Of a DNA stretch of 64,000 nucleotides, positions 33,494 through 44,759 are shown piece after piece. The position numbers and the translations under genes were made by a program. The notes under the pieces are model-generated. The model saw only the letters and a list, made by a program, of their open reading frames with translations. It was not told the DNA's origin and searched no databases. This DNA is from Chaetomium olivaceum (Eukaryota > Ascomycota > Sordariomycetes > Sordariales > Chaetomiaceae): assembly GCA_039881045.1 (NCBI GenBank), contig JAYWVB010000002.1, positions 434,001 through 498,000 on the forward strand, read 5' to 3'. The stretch's first letter is position 1. The number at the start of each line of letters is the position of its first letter.

Positions 33494-33943
33494 ATGGCCG
33501 CCGCCCAAGCCAACTGCCCCGTCGTTGGCACGACCAACACGACGCTGCCCCCCTCGCACCCGGACGTCGACCTTTCGCAGCCTGGGCAAGTCTGCCCCGT
33601 CGTCGGCGCCACAACCGACCACCACGCGAACCTGCACCGACACCCTGAGGTGCCCATCCCCGAGGACCGCGCCGCCAGCGACGCATCTGCCTGCCCCGCA
33701 CTCAACAACCGGCTGGTCAACGAGGACAAGAGGGCGATGGACGACGACGTATGCCCCGTGGTTGGTACTGCCACCACCGTGCTCCCGCCCGACCACCCCG
33801 CCACCGAGGACCGCGAGGACGACGCCGTCTGCCCTGTTACAAAGGCGAAGGTTGGGCATCACAAGGGGAAGCTGCAGGGGCACCCGGCTGTTGAGGGTGC
33901 CGCCGAGGGGGCGGTTTGCCCCGTTGCTGGTGTCAGGGCTTAG
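33494..33943 (+). CDS. small Cys-Pro repeat protein (heme-regulatory-motif-like)
   Basis: A single exon of 149 residues with an intact frame and a good start (ACAATGGCC after a C/A-rich leader). All six cysteines (8, 34, 67, 87, 113, 142) are followed by proline, and five read CPV. Four of them are followed 14-17 residues later by a His-Pro pair (22, 50, 101, 130), so the chain looks like repeated 'CPVVG...(L)PPxHP' units. There is no signal peptide, TM helix or other domain; the rest is acidic and hydrophilic. CP dipeptides are the core of heme regulatory motifs, as in yeast Hap1, heme lyase (CPVMH) and heme oxygenase 2. A soluble heme-binding or heme-buffering role is therefore a fair guess, not a demonstrated one. 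Redox or other metal binding is the alternative. Confidence 0.72.
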   Translation: MAAAQANCPVVGTTNTTLPPSHPDVDLSQPGQVCPVVGATTDHHANLHRHPEVPIPEDRAASDASACPALNNRLVNEDKRAMDDDVCPVVGTATTVLPPDHPATEDREDDAVCPVTKAKVGHHKGKLQGHPAVEGAAEGAVCPVAGVRA

Positions 33944-35093
33944 GAGGTCTGGGTTGGGATTCTGCTTGGGTTATCATGGAGCATGATGGACGACAGTGGG
34001 CGAGTATCTCTCGTGCTTATGCGTATCATATTTGGATTTGCCTAATTTTTCTTGGGTCTCGTATCACTACCAATCATGATTTCGGAATAAACAGCGTTGA
34101 TACAAACAAGATTTTGCCCCGTTTGACCATCTCCAGTTGTGGTGGAAGTTCTCGATGGCAGGAGCTCGTTATCTTATCGTATCTCTTGTTGGTGGGGGTG
34201 TTGCATTTTCCTTCCCCACAACTTTTGCGATCCGAATCCTTTGCCGCTCAACCTGTGCCTCTTGCTTGCGCTTACCGTTCCCGGCGGCTTTGACAGCTGC
34301 GCCAACAAAAAGAACAAAGCCTGGCCCTGATTTGAGCGGAATTCCCATTCTTGAATAATACTATCGTCCAGTTGGAATTCACGAGAGTTTTACGAAGTAC
34401 GAGACAGACAGACGCCCGTCAGCTCTCCACTGGCCGAATAGAGTGGACGAAATCGAAGATTGCAGCTAAACCGATGGCCCGGGAAAGATCAAGATCGCTC
34501 ATTTACAGCCCCAGTATCGCGGCCAACAGGGCCATCAAGGCGGCCCGAACATGTTTCAGCAGCCCAGGTTGGGGTAACCACTGTAATTCAGTGGTGTTTG
34601 CGCCGCATGCAGAGGATGACATTGCCGTTGAAACCGTCAGAGAAGTGCACGTTGGTGATTTCGCGGGATTTGACGGCACCTGATTCGACCACCGCCTCTG
34701 GCGCCGCATGGCCTCCAAAAAGGCGTCCCAAACCGGCGGGTGACCCTAAATTTAGCGCCGAAACACGTTTTGGGAGGTTGCGAGGCTCCGGCCAATGAAG
34801 CCGGCCCAGGTCCGGTGACCGGGGTGTCTTACACGAATCATTAAAACAGAAGCCACCGGTCAGGTCGCCGTGCTAGATGACCTTGTGGTCTGCCAGCGCG
34901 GTTGACCCGTTCTCAGACTCAGTCGGCTTCCGTTCTCTTCGTCACACCTCGTTTTCCTTGTGCAAGCGCTGGCTTCGCTCCTTTCCTCCCCTTCTTTCAC
35001 GAAGTCGGCATCATCTAGTGCATCTCGGTCTCCATCAAGTTTGAGAATCAGTTGAGAAGAAAAAAGGACGAAACAGTTGCAAAATCCACCAAA
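33944..35093. other. intergenic, no gene seen
   Basis: About 1.1 kb between two plus-strand genes. No supported coding frame. The last 150 bases are CT-rich leader. Confidence 0.4.
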
Positions 35094-35800
35094 ATGCCTT
35101 CTTTCACAAGCAGGCACTACACCCCGGACCGGTTCCGCTCCGTGTCCAAGCCGGAGGACGACCTGATGGAGGGCATCAGCCAGACCGGCCCGGGCGCCAA
35201 ATTCTCCTCCTCCGGTTCCCTCACCCTGGGCCCCTCCGACGGCTCCCTCCTCGATTACTTCGACCTGCCCTCGCCGCCCAGCACCCCCCACCGGCCCACC
35301 CACAACCTCAGCTACTCGTCGCTCAACAGCTTCCCAGCCCCGCTACCAGCCCGGGCCTCGCCGCCCGCTCCCCGGCCACCCTCAGCCGCAGCAGCAGCAC
35401 CAGCTCCAGCCGCAACACCACCCCGACCTCGAGCCCGCCCACCTCCGCTCTCCCGCGCTGGCCCTCCGCTAGCCAGCGCATCCACCGCCTGCCGACACGG
35501 CCCCGCTCGCGCAGCACCTCCTCCGCCTCCTCCGCGGGGTCCTCCGCATCCGCTTCATCATCGGCACCCGCCCTGGGCGACATCGAGATGGGCGGCATGC
35601 TGCCGCCGCCGCCGCCGCTGATCCGCTCGGCCCGCCGCACCCCCTACTACCCGCCCAACGCGTCGCGGAATGCGGACCGCGCGAGGGTCTACATGAATAG
35701 GGGCCCGCATTATGTCCCGAACTGGACGCCGTTGAGCAGCCTGCCGAGGCACGTGCAGCTGCAGATTGAGGAGAGGATGACGAGGTTTACGGCTATGTAA
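35094..35800 (+). CDS. Ser/Pro-rich hypothetical protein, one frameshift
   Basis: I do not recognise a function. It starts MPSFTSRHYTPDRFRSV with a SLLDYFDLPSPPSTP segment, runs into a long Ser/Thr/Pro/Arg-rich low-complexity stretch, and ends in an ordered-looking piece with NRGPHYVPNWTPLSSLP and a short helix VQLQIEERMTRF. The two ends lie in different frames. Adding one C to the CCC run at 35333-35335 joins them into 235 residues without any other change, and the Ser-rich reading after it is far more protein-like than the Pro/Ala/Arg reading in the first frame. The gene is therefore probably real with an indel. It may be a disordered regulatory protein with many phosphorylation sites. No TM segment or signal peptide is seen. 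Confidence 0.6.
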
Positions 35801-37523
35801 AGTGGCGGGAGGCGGTTGGTCGTTGGGATGTTTGGTGTGGCGTTGGGGGCTTGGGGTTAGAGGTTAGATGCGTGCGGGTGGTGTATTTGCTGTTTTGTGG
35901 GTTTGGGAGTCTCTGGATGTATTCGAGACTGGATTGGAGCACGGAGTTAGGGATGCGCTCTTGAAGCGCGGCGGGATTGGCGTATCGTAATTAATGGAAC
36001 ATTCCTTGTCTTTGAGCAGTGGTTCCGCATCCACTGTCGGAAATCTTTCATTGTGCGAAGGCGAAAGGCGGAGCAACACCAGTCCACGGTTGCGAAGATT
36101 CATACTGATTCGCCAAACTCCAAGCTTTGCCTGCTATCAATAACGCCGCCTATGCCGGGCCCGGGACAACCCAAGATCCAAAACGCCTATTCCCTTTAGT
36201 GGTTCCACCATTTCCGGATATCGCCGAAGTACCATGTTTTTCTCCCAAGTCATCTAAGACCTCAAAACCTCGTTGATGGTGAGAGGCGCTTGGGACGAGT
36301 ATGAGAGGTTGGACTGCATCCGGTAAGGGGCGTTTCCTTTGGAAACTGCCTTAGGCGAGATATCCTCGGCCCGCCCAAATTGCTTTGCTTTGCCACGGGT
36401 GACAGGACGGACCTCGCCGTCGTCGGCCCACTTGATGTCTCGGAACTTTTGTTTCCGGAGCCTGGTCCGAATGGATAGCCGGAGAAGTGCACGCTGGAGC
36501 CACATGTTGACGGATCTGGTGAGAATCGTTGAAGGAAGAGTTGGAAATTTTGCAAAACGGTAGATATGTGTTGAGATCCCACTGAGTCGCGTTGTAAGGT
36601 GATGGAAAACGAGTTTTGATTTCGTCACTGAACAAAGAAAGCTGAAAGCCCAGTGATAATCACCTCAATAGTCCCACAGAATAAAGACACGGTAACTTTT
36701 GGAACATTCAGAGTCCCGTCCCTGTCGCAGCTATGAAAGATCGGTAGGTCTGAAACAATGGCCCGGGTGCTACCTCAGTTTGGTGAGAGGCATTTTGAAT
36801 ACGGGAGGGACCACATATGAGAACCGACTCGGATCGCTAGTGTGGAGAGCGAGAGGCTTCCGCTAATCATAGAAGCCCATCAGCCATAAGTCATTAAATT
36901 TACTGAGAGACTTTGTAATGACTCGTCAGTATTTTGGGGTCCAAACTATTTGGCTTCCTTCTTACCCTTTTTGATCACCGGAGGACTTCGGAGGAGTGGG
37001 TCCCGCCTCCGTTCTGTGCCGTGAAAATGGTGGAGTTATAGGCCGGCCCCGGCCCCGGCCGTCATCCGGTCTAGCCCCGGCCAGCTTCTGAAACAGGCAA
37101 ACGAGAGGTTTCAAACGCCAAAGGCACCAGGACTCTCGTTGCCCGGCCGTAATCAAAACCCGCCAGCGTATTTCCCAACAACAAGCCTCCCTAAGCCTCA
37201 TTCCTTGGCTACCCCAGGTTGCGCCCAAGTCCCGCCCGGGGGAATGGCCTCACCCGAAACAATAACAGAGAACAACATATGGGCCACCGCATGGGACCTG
37301 TAATTCCATTGTTTGGAACTGAGGTCCCGAGCAAGCCGCGTTTTGACGCTCTGACACACGACCCGGGATGACTATAAGGCTTGTACGTACCCATCCTCCT
37401 TGCCAACTGTCAATCACTTCTATCACGTTTTGCTCCTTCCTGCCTCTAAACGAAGATCCTAGCAAATCCGATAATCACACCGAGGTAAACAAACATCGTA
37501 CCAACATCACCAATAATCAAATC
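35801..37523. other. intergenic with one weak candidate
   Basis: No firm gene. A minus-strand frame at 36254-36628 (124 residues, basic N-terminal part) is possible but has no recognised motif. A CCGGCCCCGGCCCCGG palindrome-rich stretch lies near 37040-37075. Confidence 0.35.
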
Positions 37524-38291
37524 ATGAACCGTTCCCGCTATGTCCCCAACCCGGTCTACTCCGTCAACCCCTACCAGCAGCAACAACAGCAACAACAGCA
37601 CTATGGCGCCGTCCAACAACAACAAGCACAGATGCAGGGTATGATGCCCGGCCAGCCCATGCCCATGCACCCCTCAGCATACGGCAACCCCCAGCCGGGC
37701 ATGAGCCAGTCCCCTATGCAAACATCCATGTCCCCCAACGCCATGTGGGCAGCCAACTTTGCCAACGGACCCATCATCGAGGACCTGTGCGCACCCCCAC
37801 CACCCATGGGCATGCACGCCTCTCCACCCATGAACGGCATGCACCCCCGCATGGCCATGGGCCCTTTCCCGCCGGGCAGCGGCATGCCCCAAATCCAGAA
37901 CGTCTACGGCATGCGCCAGCCGACGCCCCATCCCTTTGCGCCACAGGGCATGCACCCGGGCCAGGGGCAGCAGATGCAAGGGATGCCGTCATCGAGGGTG
38001 ATGGGGACATATCCTCCGTATACGGGCCAGCAGCACGGGATTGGGATTGTGTATCCTCGTCCGATGGACCAGAACAGAATGATGATGCAGCCGAGGTTGG
38101 AGACGGGATTTGCGAACCCGGTGCCAACGGGGCCAAATGGGAATGGGTTGGGGATGGGACAGGTGGCTTCGCCGAACATGGGGGGTAGCCCGGGAGGCGA
38201 CGGGATGCAGCCGTTGACGCCGGTGGAGGAGGCGCTGAGGGGGTTCCTGAGCCCGGATCTTGGGGATTTGGGGGATATGGGGCGTCAATGA
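37524..38291 (+). CDS. Gln/Met/Pro-rich hypothetical protein
   Basis: A single exon of 255 residues, unrecognised. The start MNRSRYVPNPVYSVNPY is followed by a polyglutamine tract encoded by a CAG/CAA microsatellite (about 37571-37625). The long middle is built from Met, Pro, Gly and Gln with repeats of the MGMHASPPMNGMHPRM kind, and the acidic C-terminus reads VEEALRGFLSPDLGDLGDM. Such prion-like disordered chains with acidic hydrophobic ends occur in transcription co-factors and RNA-granule proteins. That class is an inference from composition. I start at 37524 because the upstream in-frame ATG at 37368 adds a segment unlike the rest, while ATCATGAAC follows an A-rich leader. Confidence 0.62.
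   Translation: MNRSRYVPNPVYSVNPYQQQQQQQQHYGAVQQQQAQMQGMMPGQPMPMHPSAYGNPQPGMSQSPMQTSMSPNAMWAANFANGPIIEDLCAPPPPMGMHASPPMNGMHPRMAMGPFPPGSGMPQIQNVYGMRQPTPHPFAPQGMHPGQGQQMQGMPSSRVMGTYPPYTGQQHGIGIVYPRPMDQNRMMMQPRLETGFANPVPTGPNGNGLGMGQVASPNMGGSPGGDGMQPLTPVEEALRGFLSPDLGDLGDMGRQ
37571..37625 (+). repeat. CAG/CAA microsatellite (polyGln)
   Basis: Tandem CAG and CAA codons in two clusters inside the frame at 37524-38291. They encode two glutamine runs separated by a short HYGAV spacer. Confidence 0.8.
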
Positions 38292-38564
38292 CGAGGGGGA
38301 TATTGGTAATGAGAGGTTTAGATAACTAGAGTGTGGATAGGTCACGATCAGCATTTCATTATGTCAGGCGTTGGTTGGGAACGGGCATAGCATAGCATCT
38401 CATAGCGAAAATCATGGTTTGTTTCTGGCTTTGAGTTTCCAAGGGGGACTATCGTGACAGTGAAAAGATCAACTACTGTGATGGCACGCATGACGCTGAC
38501 GTTTCATCGTGTTAAGCCACCGCTACTTGACTTGCTCCCAATCCAAGAACGTTCCATTCCGAGC

Positions 38565-40566
38565 TTATGCTCCCTTTCCAACCCGGCACAGCCGCCCATT
38601 CTGCCCCATCGGATACCCATCCGCAGTCACCACCTCCCACGCCTCACTGCCCACCGTGGTACTCGCCCAAAACACCCCCCACGGGTCCCACTTCCTCTTA
38701 ATCTCCAGCAACCGCGCGTACTTGTCCCCATAAAACCGCGCCTGCCACTCCGGCTCCGCCGGATCCCCCTCATTCATGTACGCCCCAACCCCGGGCATCA
38801 GCTCCTGCCACCGCGCCACATACGCCTGCACCCGCGCATCGGCCGCCTTTGCCTGCGCCGCGCTCAGCCCCACGGGCACCACCTCCATGAAGATGGCGTG
38901 CAGCGCCGTCTCCCGCCACGCCGGGTTCACCGCGCTGTCGGCGCCCGGCCAGCCCGCAATTTCCCGTAGTGGGCGAGTACCCGATGCCGTGGAAGTTGTA
39001 GCCGCCCTCTTCGACGCCCGCGCGGATGGCGGCGAACACTTCTTCCCACGCCGTGTCGTTTTGCCATATGTGTGCGGGGAACAGCCGTGACCGGTAGCGC
39101 GTGTTGACGGGGAAGTCTCCCGCGCCTGTGCGCTGGCCGTTGCCGGCGTAGAGAGAGGAGGTGATGGTGGTTGGTAGGGCGACGGGAATGTTGTGGCGGG
39201 TGGAAAGCTCCGTGTACAGGGGCTGGAGCAGGGCACGATAAGCGGACGCGGTGATGTTGGGAATGAGTTGGGAGGAAGTGAAGCGGAAGGAGGAGTTTCC
39301 CTGCGGGTAGATGTAGCTGAAGCAGTAGCCGCCCGCGGCGATGACGTTGTTGCAGTAGCGGTAGGCGAGAGAGACGCCGTCCCAGAAGGAGGTGAGGTCT
39401 GTGAGGGCGTTTGGGTCCGTGGGTGGAGTGGTGGTGTTGAGGGAGGGGTTGACGGCGAAAGTGAGGCCGACGCTCGTCATGGTGATGGGCGGGTAAGCTT
39501 TGAGGATGACAGAGGTGATAACGCCAAAGGTGCCTGTTCATGTTAGTGCGTTCTGCATTCTCCCTTCGCTGGCTGAGGACTTACTCGGTCCACCTCCCCT
39601 GAGCGCCCACCACAAGTCTTTGTGCTTGTGGGGGTCAACGGTCACGAACTGGCCATCGGGAGTGACAATATTGATTGACAACACTTGGTCAGCGCCCAGA
39701 CCGTATTTTGAGGTTAGGGACCCGTGACCAGCCACGGCAATCCACCCTCCCACAGCCCCAACAGTGCCTCCGCCAGGAGAAACGACCGAAATATTGTGCG
39801 CTGCCATGTGGTTGAAATGCTCCCAGCTCTCCAACCCGGCTCCAATTCGAACTGCCATTCCTGAATAGGGGCCTACGGTGTACTCGGGAATGAACTCGAA
39901 GTCCTTCAAGTTGTGCACCCAGATACTCAAGGATCCTGCCCCCATGGAGCGACCGCCAAAGTCGTGGCCCGTATTCCTGTTGTCACGTTAGACACCGGCT
40001 AGGAGATAAAACAACAGTACTTACTTGATGACGAGGCGGATATTTTTGTTTCGGGCGAAGTTAACTGCCGCTTGGACGTGCTTCACGGTTGTAGCGTTGA
40101 CCACATATTCTGGATACCCCCCTCGTGTACAACTGCCCTCAGCGTCCAAAATCAAAGGACATGTACTTCCTTGAGGCCATTCTGTGAGGGTCGAGAGCGG
40201 TTCCTCAATCCAGAAATGCGTCCTCCTGGACTCGTTCACAAGCCACCGACAAGTAGTTTCATTGTAATAGTCTCCTTGGTAACAAGCAGACGCTGCAGGA
40301 AATGGCCGAAGGAGTGACCCGCCAAGGGAGCTGTTCAACTGCTTCCACTCCAGATCGCTTGGCCAGTCGTGACTCCCAGGCCATGCACGGCAACCCGGCG
40401 TGGTGCTAGTCCAATGTGGTGCTGACTCTCTGTTGCCAAAACCAATTGCCGGGAAGTGTCGAGCATCAGCTTCAGTCAACCGGACAGCCTCAAAAGGGAA
40501 TGTTTTGCCCGAAGCTGATAACGTCGTTAGGAGCAATAGTCCTACAGAGAAACGAAGGGTACCCAT
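38565..40566 (-). CDS. secreted BBE-like FAD-linked oxidase, one frameshift
   Basis: Three exons (40566-40025, 39976-39585, 39533-38565; introns 48 and 51 nt) give about 633 residues. A signal peptide (about 1-19: RFSVGLLLLTTLSASG) leads into the FAD-binding PCMH domain, with NTGHDFGGRSMGAGSL (flavin-linking His region), GAGLESWEHFNHM, VSPGGGTVGAVGGWIAVAGHG and DLWWALRGGG. The BBE C-terminal block is QARFYGDKYARLLEIKRKWDPWGVFWA. Several NxT/S sequons suggest a glycoprotein. The fungal relatives include isoamyl-alcohol-oxidase-like enzymes that oxidise alcohols or glycosidic substrates outside the cell with O2. One G too many in the CCC/GGG run at 38963-38965 breaks the frame before REIAGWPGADSAVNPAWRE. 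The rest is intact. Confidence 0.88.
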
Positions 40567-42497
40567 GGCGAGCTACGCGGCTGGATTGGTCTCAAGTTAC
40601 TCCAAGTACGCTTCTGGTGCACTACGTTCTAGAGCACAGTCCCCTTTTATCGCCATATACGGCGGCACATTCTTACTATTTGTGTGGCTTACGTACGTGT
40701 TTCTGACGCGGGGTGCGCAATGGGAAGGGATGCTGTGCCAACACGGTTGAATACCTAGGTGCAGTTTTAAATGCTACTGCATCAAATGCTGCACTGCGCT
40801 ATCGTTACCGCCCCCTAGGCAGACATGGTCGGGACCCGGAACTTCCCCAAGAAACAGAGATGAGTAACCTGGATATTAGCAAGAGATTGGTGTGTGCTGC
40901 TGATGGAACATGACCCATGCAGGGGGGTGAGCTGCTTCCCTACGCCGTGGAGCGGGGTTTGACATGCAGCATGGGGCGGATTTCGAACGGTCTAGGACTA
41001 GTCAACACAGTTTAGCTGCAGCTTTATTGCTACTCAACACGGAAGGTGGCTTATAAGGGCTTCATACAAAATAGATTGATAAGCACGATGCAGCCGGGAA
41101 GTATGAGGCTAAGGTTACATTCCCTAGCGTTGGTAACGGGACATTGACAGACTGGAACTTTCACAGAATAAGACTCGGTGAGATGCCTCCCACCAATACG
41201 GAAATGAGGGGAAACTTCTTGGCTATCGGGATCATATATATCTCCGATATTGTTATAGTTACACGAGAAGCTGAGACTGCCCGGCTACCTGGGTAGTAAG
41301 TGGAACTTCCCACGACCCACTGCGACATCATCCGTGAATTCTCGAGAATTCATCTCGGTAGCCGTACATAGCGGCACCACCTCCCCCGCCCTTTTATTTC
41401 GACAAGCCACCGCATGCTAAATGAGTAGACTTCCATATCAGGGCTAAGTCTTCTACTGCGTTAGCGGAGACCACTAGTCTTCGAGACGAATCTGAGCCAG
41501 CGTTGGAATCTTCCGGAGGTGGTACAGCTTACCATTACGATGCAGAGTAATTATGTCCCATGACTCCCCTCCGGCTGTCATCTTCTCTCAAAGTTGTAAT
41601 CCAATCCGAGCTCGTGCCAGTCCGCAACCCCACCCTGGTCTCCTCGGTTGGCATGACCACTTATCTAAGCTTTTGTACATTTCACGACGTAGCCAACCAA
41701 CTCAACAGCACCTAGCGAAGGTGAGGTGGAATGTGTGGTAGATAAGTCACATATATAAATTTATAATGATGATAGAGTGCATCCCCATATACCCCCGTGC
41801 CACTGCTCCAACTGTGGTTCCCCATTGCATCCCATGGCCACCCATTTCGGCACCTTAACACCCACTGTATCGTCCCGGTTCGACCTCGGCTACCCTTGTC
41901 CGCACAGTTTTGTTCTGTTCATTGTCTCCTAAAATAATCCACCGTGTATTCGTCAAGGTGTCCCGTCTCTACGCGGAACTGGTAACAGGTTAGGTTGGGA
42001 CTTGTCTTCAGGTTGGATGGATATGACTTGACAACACCGGGCAGGTCGAACGAACATGGATAGAAATAAAACCGAGAAAATTGACATTCTAAGAAGAGAC
42101 CATAACATAGTCCGCCCCTCTTGGCTATTGCGAGAGCGTTAGTAGCCTTCACAGCCATTCATCATTCGGGGTATGGTACCAGGCGGTGCCGGGCGATAAT
42201 AACAAAATCAGGGCTGGTGGACAATCAGGTATTTAGCAGGAAACGAACTCAAGGTATAGCAGGGGCAAATGATGGAATGGAGTTGTGGCTCAAAATTGCA
42301 CCTTTCTCACGTGGCATTTTCAATGAACTGAAGCTCCATTTTATGGAAACTGTACGGTGTTATAGAGCCACCGACTTAGTGTCATGTCTACGAGGCTCCC
42401 ATTACATTAAGCTAGACACACAGGGAAATCATAAAGGGTTGCGGCAGCCCTGCATTTATCATCGCACAATCCCTTCTTCAACTTTGCACGGAGGTTA

Positions 42498-42602
42498 AGA
42501 GGTAGGTAGGTAGTTACCTACCTAATTAATTCTAGTGACTGCATGTCAGCAACTTGCCAATGAGTTTAGCCCTCGACAACGCTAGGTACCTACCTATGCT
42601 AC
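42498..42602. repeat. TAGGTAGG / TACCTACC interspersed motif
   Basis: A GGTAGGTAGGTAG tract flows into TTACCTACCTAATTAATT, followed near 42582-42602 by TAGGTACCTACC. Similar words occur near 7277 and 56040-56080. The motif is common between genes in Sordariomycetes. Confidence 0.55.
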
Positions 42603-43047
42603 CTGTTCGTCTAAAACGAACTCCGGCACTTCTTGTACAATAGCAAAAAAAAAGTTTAACAAAGAAAGGCTGTAGTTGTACACCTTGGATGTTACGGGAT
42701 TGAATCAGAATCCTCAACGAACAACTTGAAAAGACACAGGCCGGGGTCTACATGCATTGTAACAGACCACCCGATACTAACCATAAAAAACCGACCAAAA
42801 TCTTCTTCACCAGGGCGCCTTTTTTCAGTTCATGTGACGAACCTCTCCTGGACCTCGTCCTGTTAGGGTTCAGTCTGATTGAAGGTGTCTTGCAAAGGTA
42901 CTAGGTTCGGTGCAGCCAAAGGGTGCACAACAAAGACTTGTCTCAACAGTAGGCTCTCGAGCTTGTAGCGAACTGTAGTTGTGATTGCTAACTGGAGAAC
43001 TCCCAGAGCTCTCCAGAACGAGTGACTATATACTATCTAATTCCTGG

Positions 43048-43161
43048 GTGCTCAGTGTGCTCAGCGTTTCTTCCTTTCTGAGGTCACTGATCACACTGGT
43101 CACTTCCCTGTATTCCTGTGTTCTGATTGGTTATGCGTCTTCCTGTGCTCAGTGTGCTCAG
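43048..43161 (+). repeat. 17 bp direct repeat GTGCTCAGTGTGCTCAG
   Basis: Identical copies at 43048-43064 and 43145-43161, each itself a double GTGCTCAG. They lie 160-270 bp upstream of the membrane-protein start at 43323, with a reverse-type CACTGAGCA nearby, so they may be regulator sites. Confidence 0.65.
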
Positions 43162-43322
43162 TCTTCCCGTTTTTCCCCGTTTCCCTGGTCACACTGAGCA
43201 TCCTTCATTCATTTGATTGGTCCCTTGGAATGACTGGTTCGGGGCGTCCCGCGCCTCCGAGGTCCCACCTGTTGGCATATTCGTGACAGTTCACCAGTCC
43301 CTCTTAAAAAGGTCCTGAAACG

Positions 43323-44440
43323 ATGTCAGACAACGAAATGATTTTTAGGGTGAGGAGGCATGCCATGAAGCTGGCGATGGAGAGGATGGCGCCAATATTA
43401 AGCCTTCTATCTCTGATTAATTGCTTCCTTCCAGCACTTGGCCTCTCTTATCAGTTTGTAGTCGTGTTCTGCTTGCTTTCTTTTCCCAACAGCTTCAAAA
43501 ACATCATTTCAAACCCCTTGGCAATTCCGAGGAGACTTCTCAAGTACGTTCTGGGCGAGACGGTGTTGCTGGCACTGAAGGGGCGTCTCAGTCAAGCTGC
43601 GACGAGGATCGCGGAGCGCTTCGTGGTTTCAGCCCGACAATCTGGGGACCATAGGGGCGCAATTTACCTTGTGTCAGATATCTGGATAACAACCATGGCC
43701 ATCTCATGGCTCCCCGTCTTTTTGGCCTCCCACATGTCGACCATCTTTCGAATAGCGATCATTGAATTCGCTTTGTTAATACTAGACGATTGGCACTCCC
43801 TTTTGAACACTGCAGACACCAAGTCCGATGCGGAGATTACGTGGAAAGTGCGCGTTCTACTACCTGTCAAGGATGTGTGGAATTGGCTGGGGAAAAAAAA
43901 TGGGTTGTTCAACTCGCTCTTATCCTATTTTGCCGGCTTGTACTAGGTGGCCCTCCATGGCTCTACGCTGTCTGTTTCCGGTTGTTGTGTTTAACAATGA
44001 CGCTATCTCGGCCAAACCCCGGTTCTGTCTTAACTTGGCTCATCTTTGAAGTCGTCTGCTATTATTGTGGCAGGGGCCTCCTCGCGCTCATCTATCTCGA
44101 CCGCCTTGTGGTCTTGATCCCGGGTATGCTACCATTGCAGGCGAACATGGTAGCTTTGGATGGCAAGATGACTTTGCTCGGGCGAACGCAATACAACCTG
44201 ATCCCGCATCGCGTGTTGTTCGGCGCAGTTACCACTGCTACGATACGGACTAGGGTGAAACAGTGCTGGACGACTTTCTGTTTTCGGAACATGGCTCGGC
44301 AGATACGACCAAACGAGTCCCAACTTGTGGATGAATGGCAATTCTACCAAGAATTCATAACGTCTTATTATCACATGTACCAAATATTCCGCATGTCGTG
44401 GCATGTCATGGACTTACTGCATATGTTCGAGTACCGTTAG
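43323..44440 (+). CDS. unknown polytopic membrane protein, frame broken at an A8 run
   Basis: No family recognised. The first 190 residues (43323-43900) contain hydrophobic segments (SLLSLINCFLPALGLSY, FVVVFCLLSFP, DIWITTMAISWLPVFLASH, IAIIEFALLILDDW). The second half, in another frame, carries LALILFCRLVLGGPPWLY, VCFRLLCLTMTL, WLIFEVVCYY and GLLALIYLDRLVVLIPG, then a hydrophilic Tyr/His-rich C-terminus. The two frames meet at the eight As at 43893-43900; nine As would join them into 372 residues. The matching hydrophobic character on both sides supports one gene. Codon use is less GC-biased than in neighbours, so it may be lineage-specific or recently acquired. No motif indicates function. 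Confidence 0.5.
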
Positions 44441-44759
44441 GGACAAAGTACATCGTGGCTTAGTTGGCTTTTCAGGCTGGCATTCGGGACATCCATACGC
44501 CTAATCGTTGTCAACTCCCATCTATCATTTGGGGGGTGGAAACTACAACAGGCAAGGGTTCCGTAAGTTGGAAGGCTCTCGCGTCACATGCTGGTTAGTA
44601 TCACTGAAGCATTGCACAAATCTACCTAGCTACGAGATTTTCTTGCCCCGTGATTCCATAATACATTGTTCCGAGTACCAAATCAAGGCACTCATACCCT
44701 CGATATATTGTTAACTAATTACCTACGCTCATGTTGTTGGGACCGTTATCCCACATGTA

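Larger units (their letters stand above)
40567..43322. other. 2.7 kb without a supported gene
   Basis: A comparatively AT-rich intergenic stretch between divergent genes. It holds TAGGTACC-type repeats near 42500-42600 and a GTGCTCAGTGTGCTCAG direct repeat near its right end. No protein or RNA gene is supported. Confidence 0.45.

Noticed and set aside
41871..41925. GGTTCGACCTCGG, another B-box-like word
   Set aside because: It lacks the final CC of the consensus and no cloverleaf can be drawn around it.
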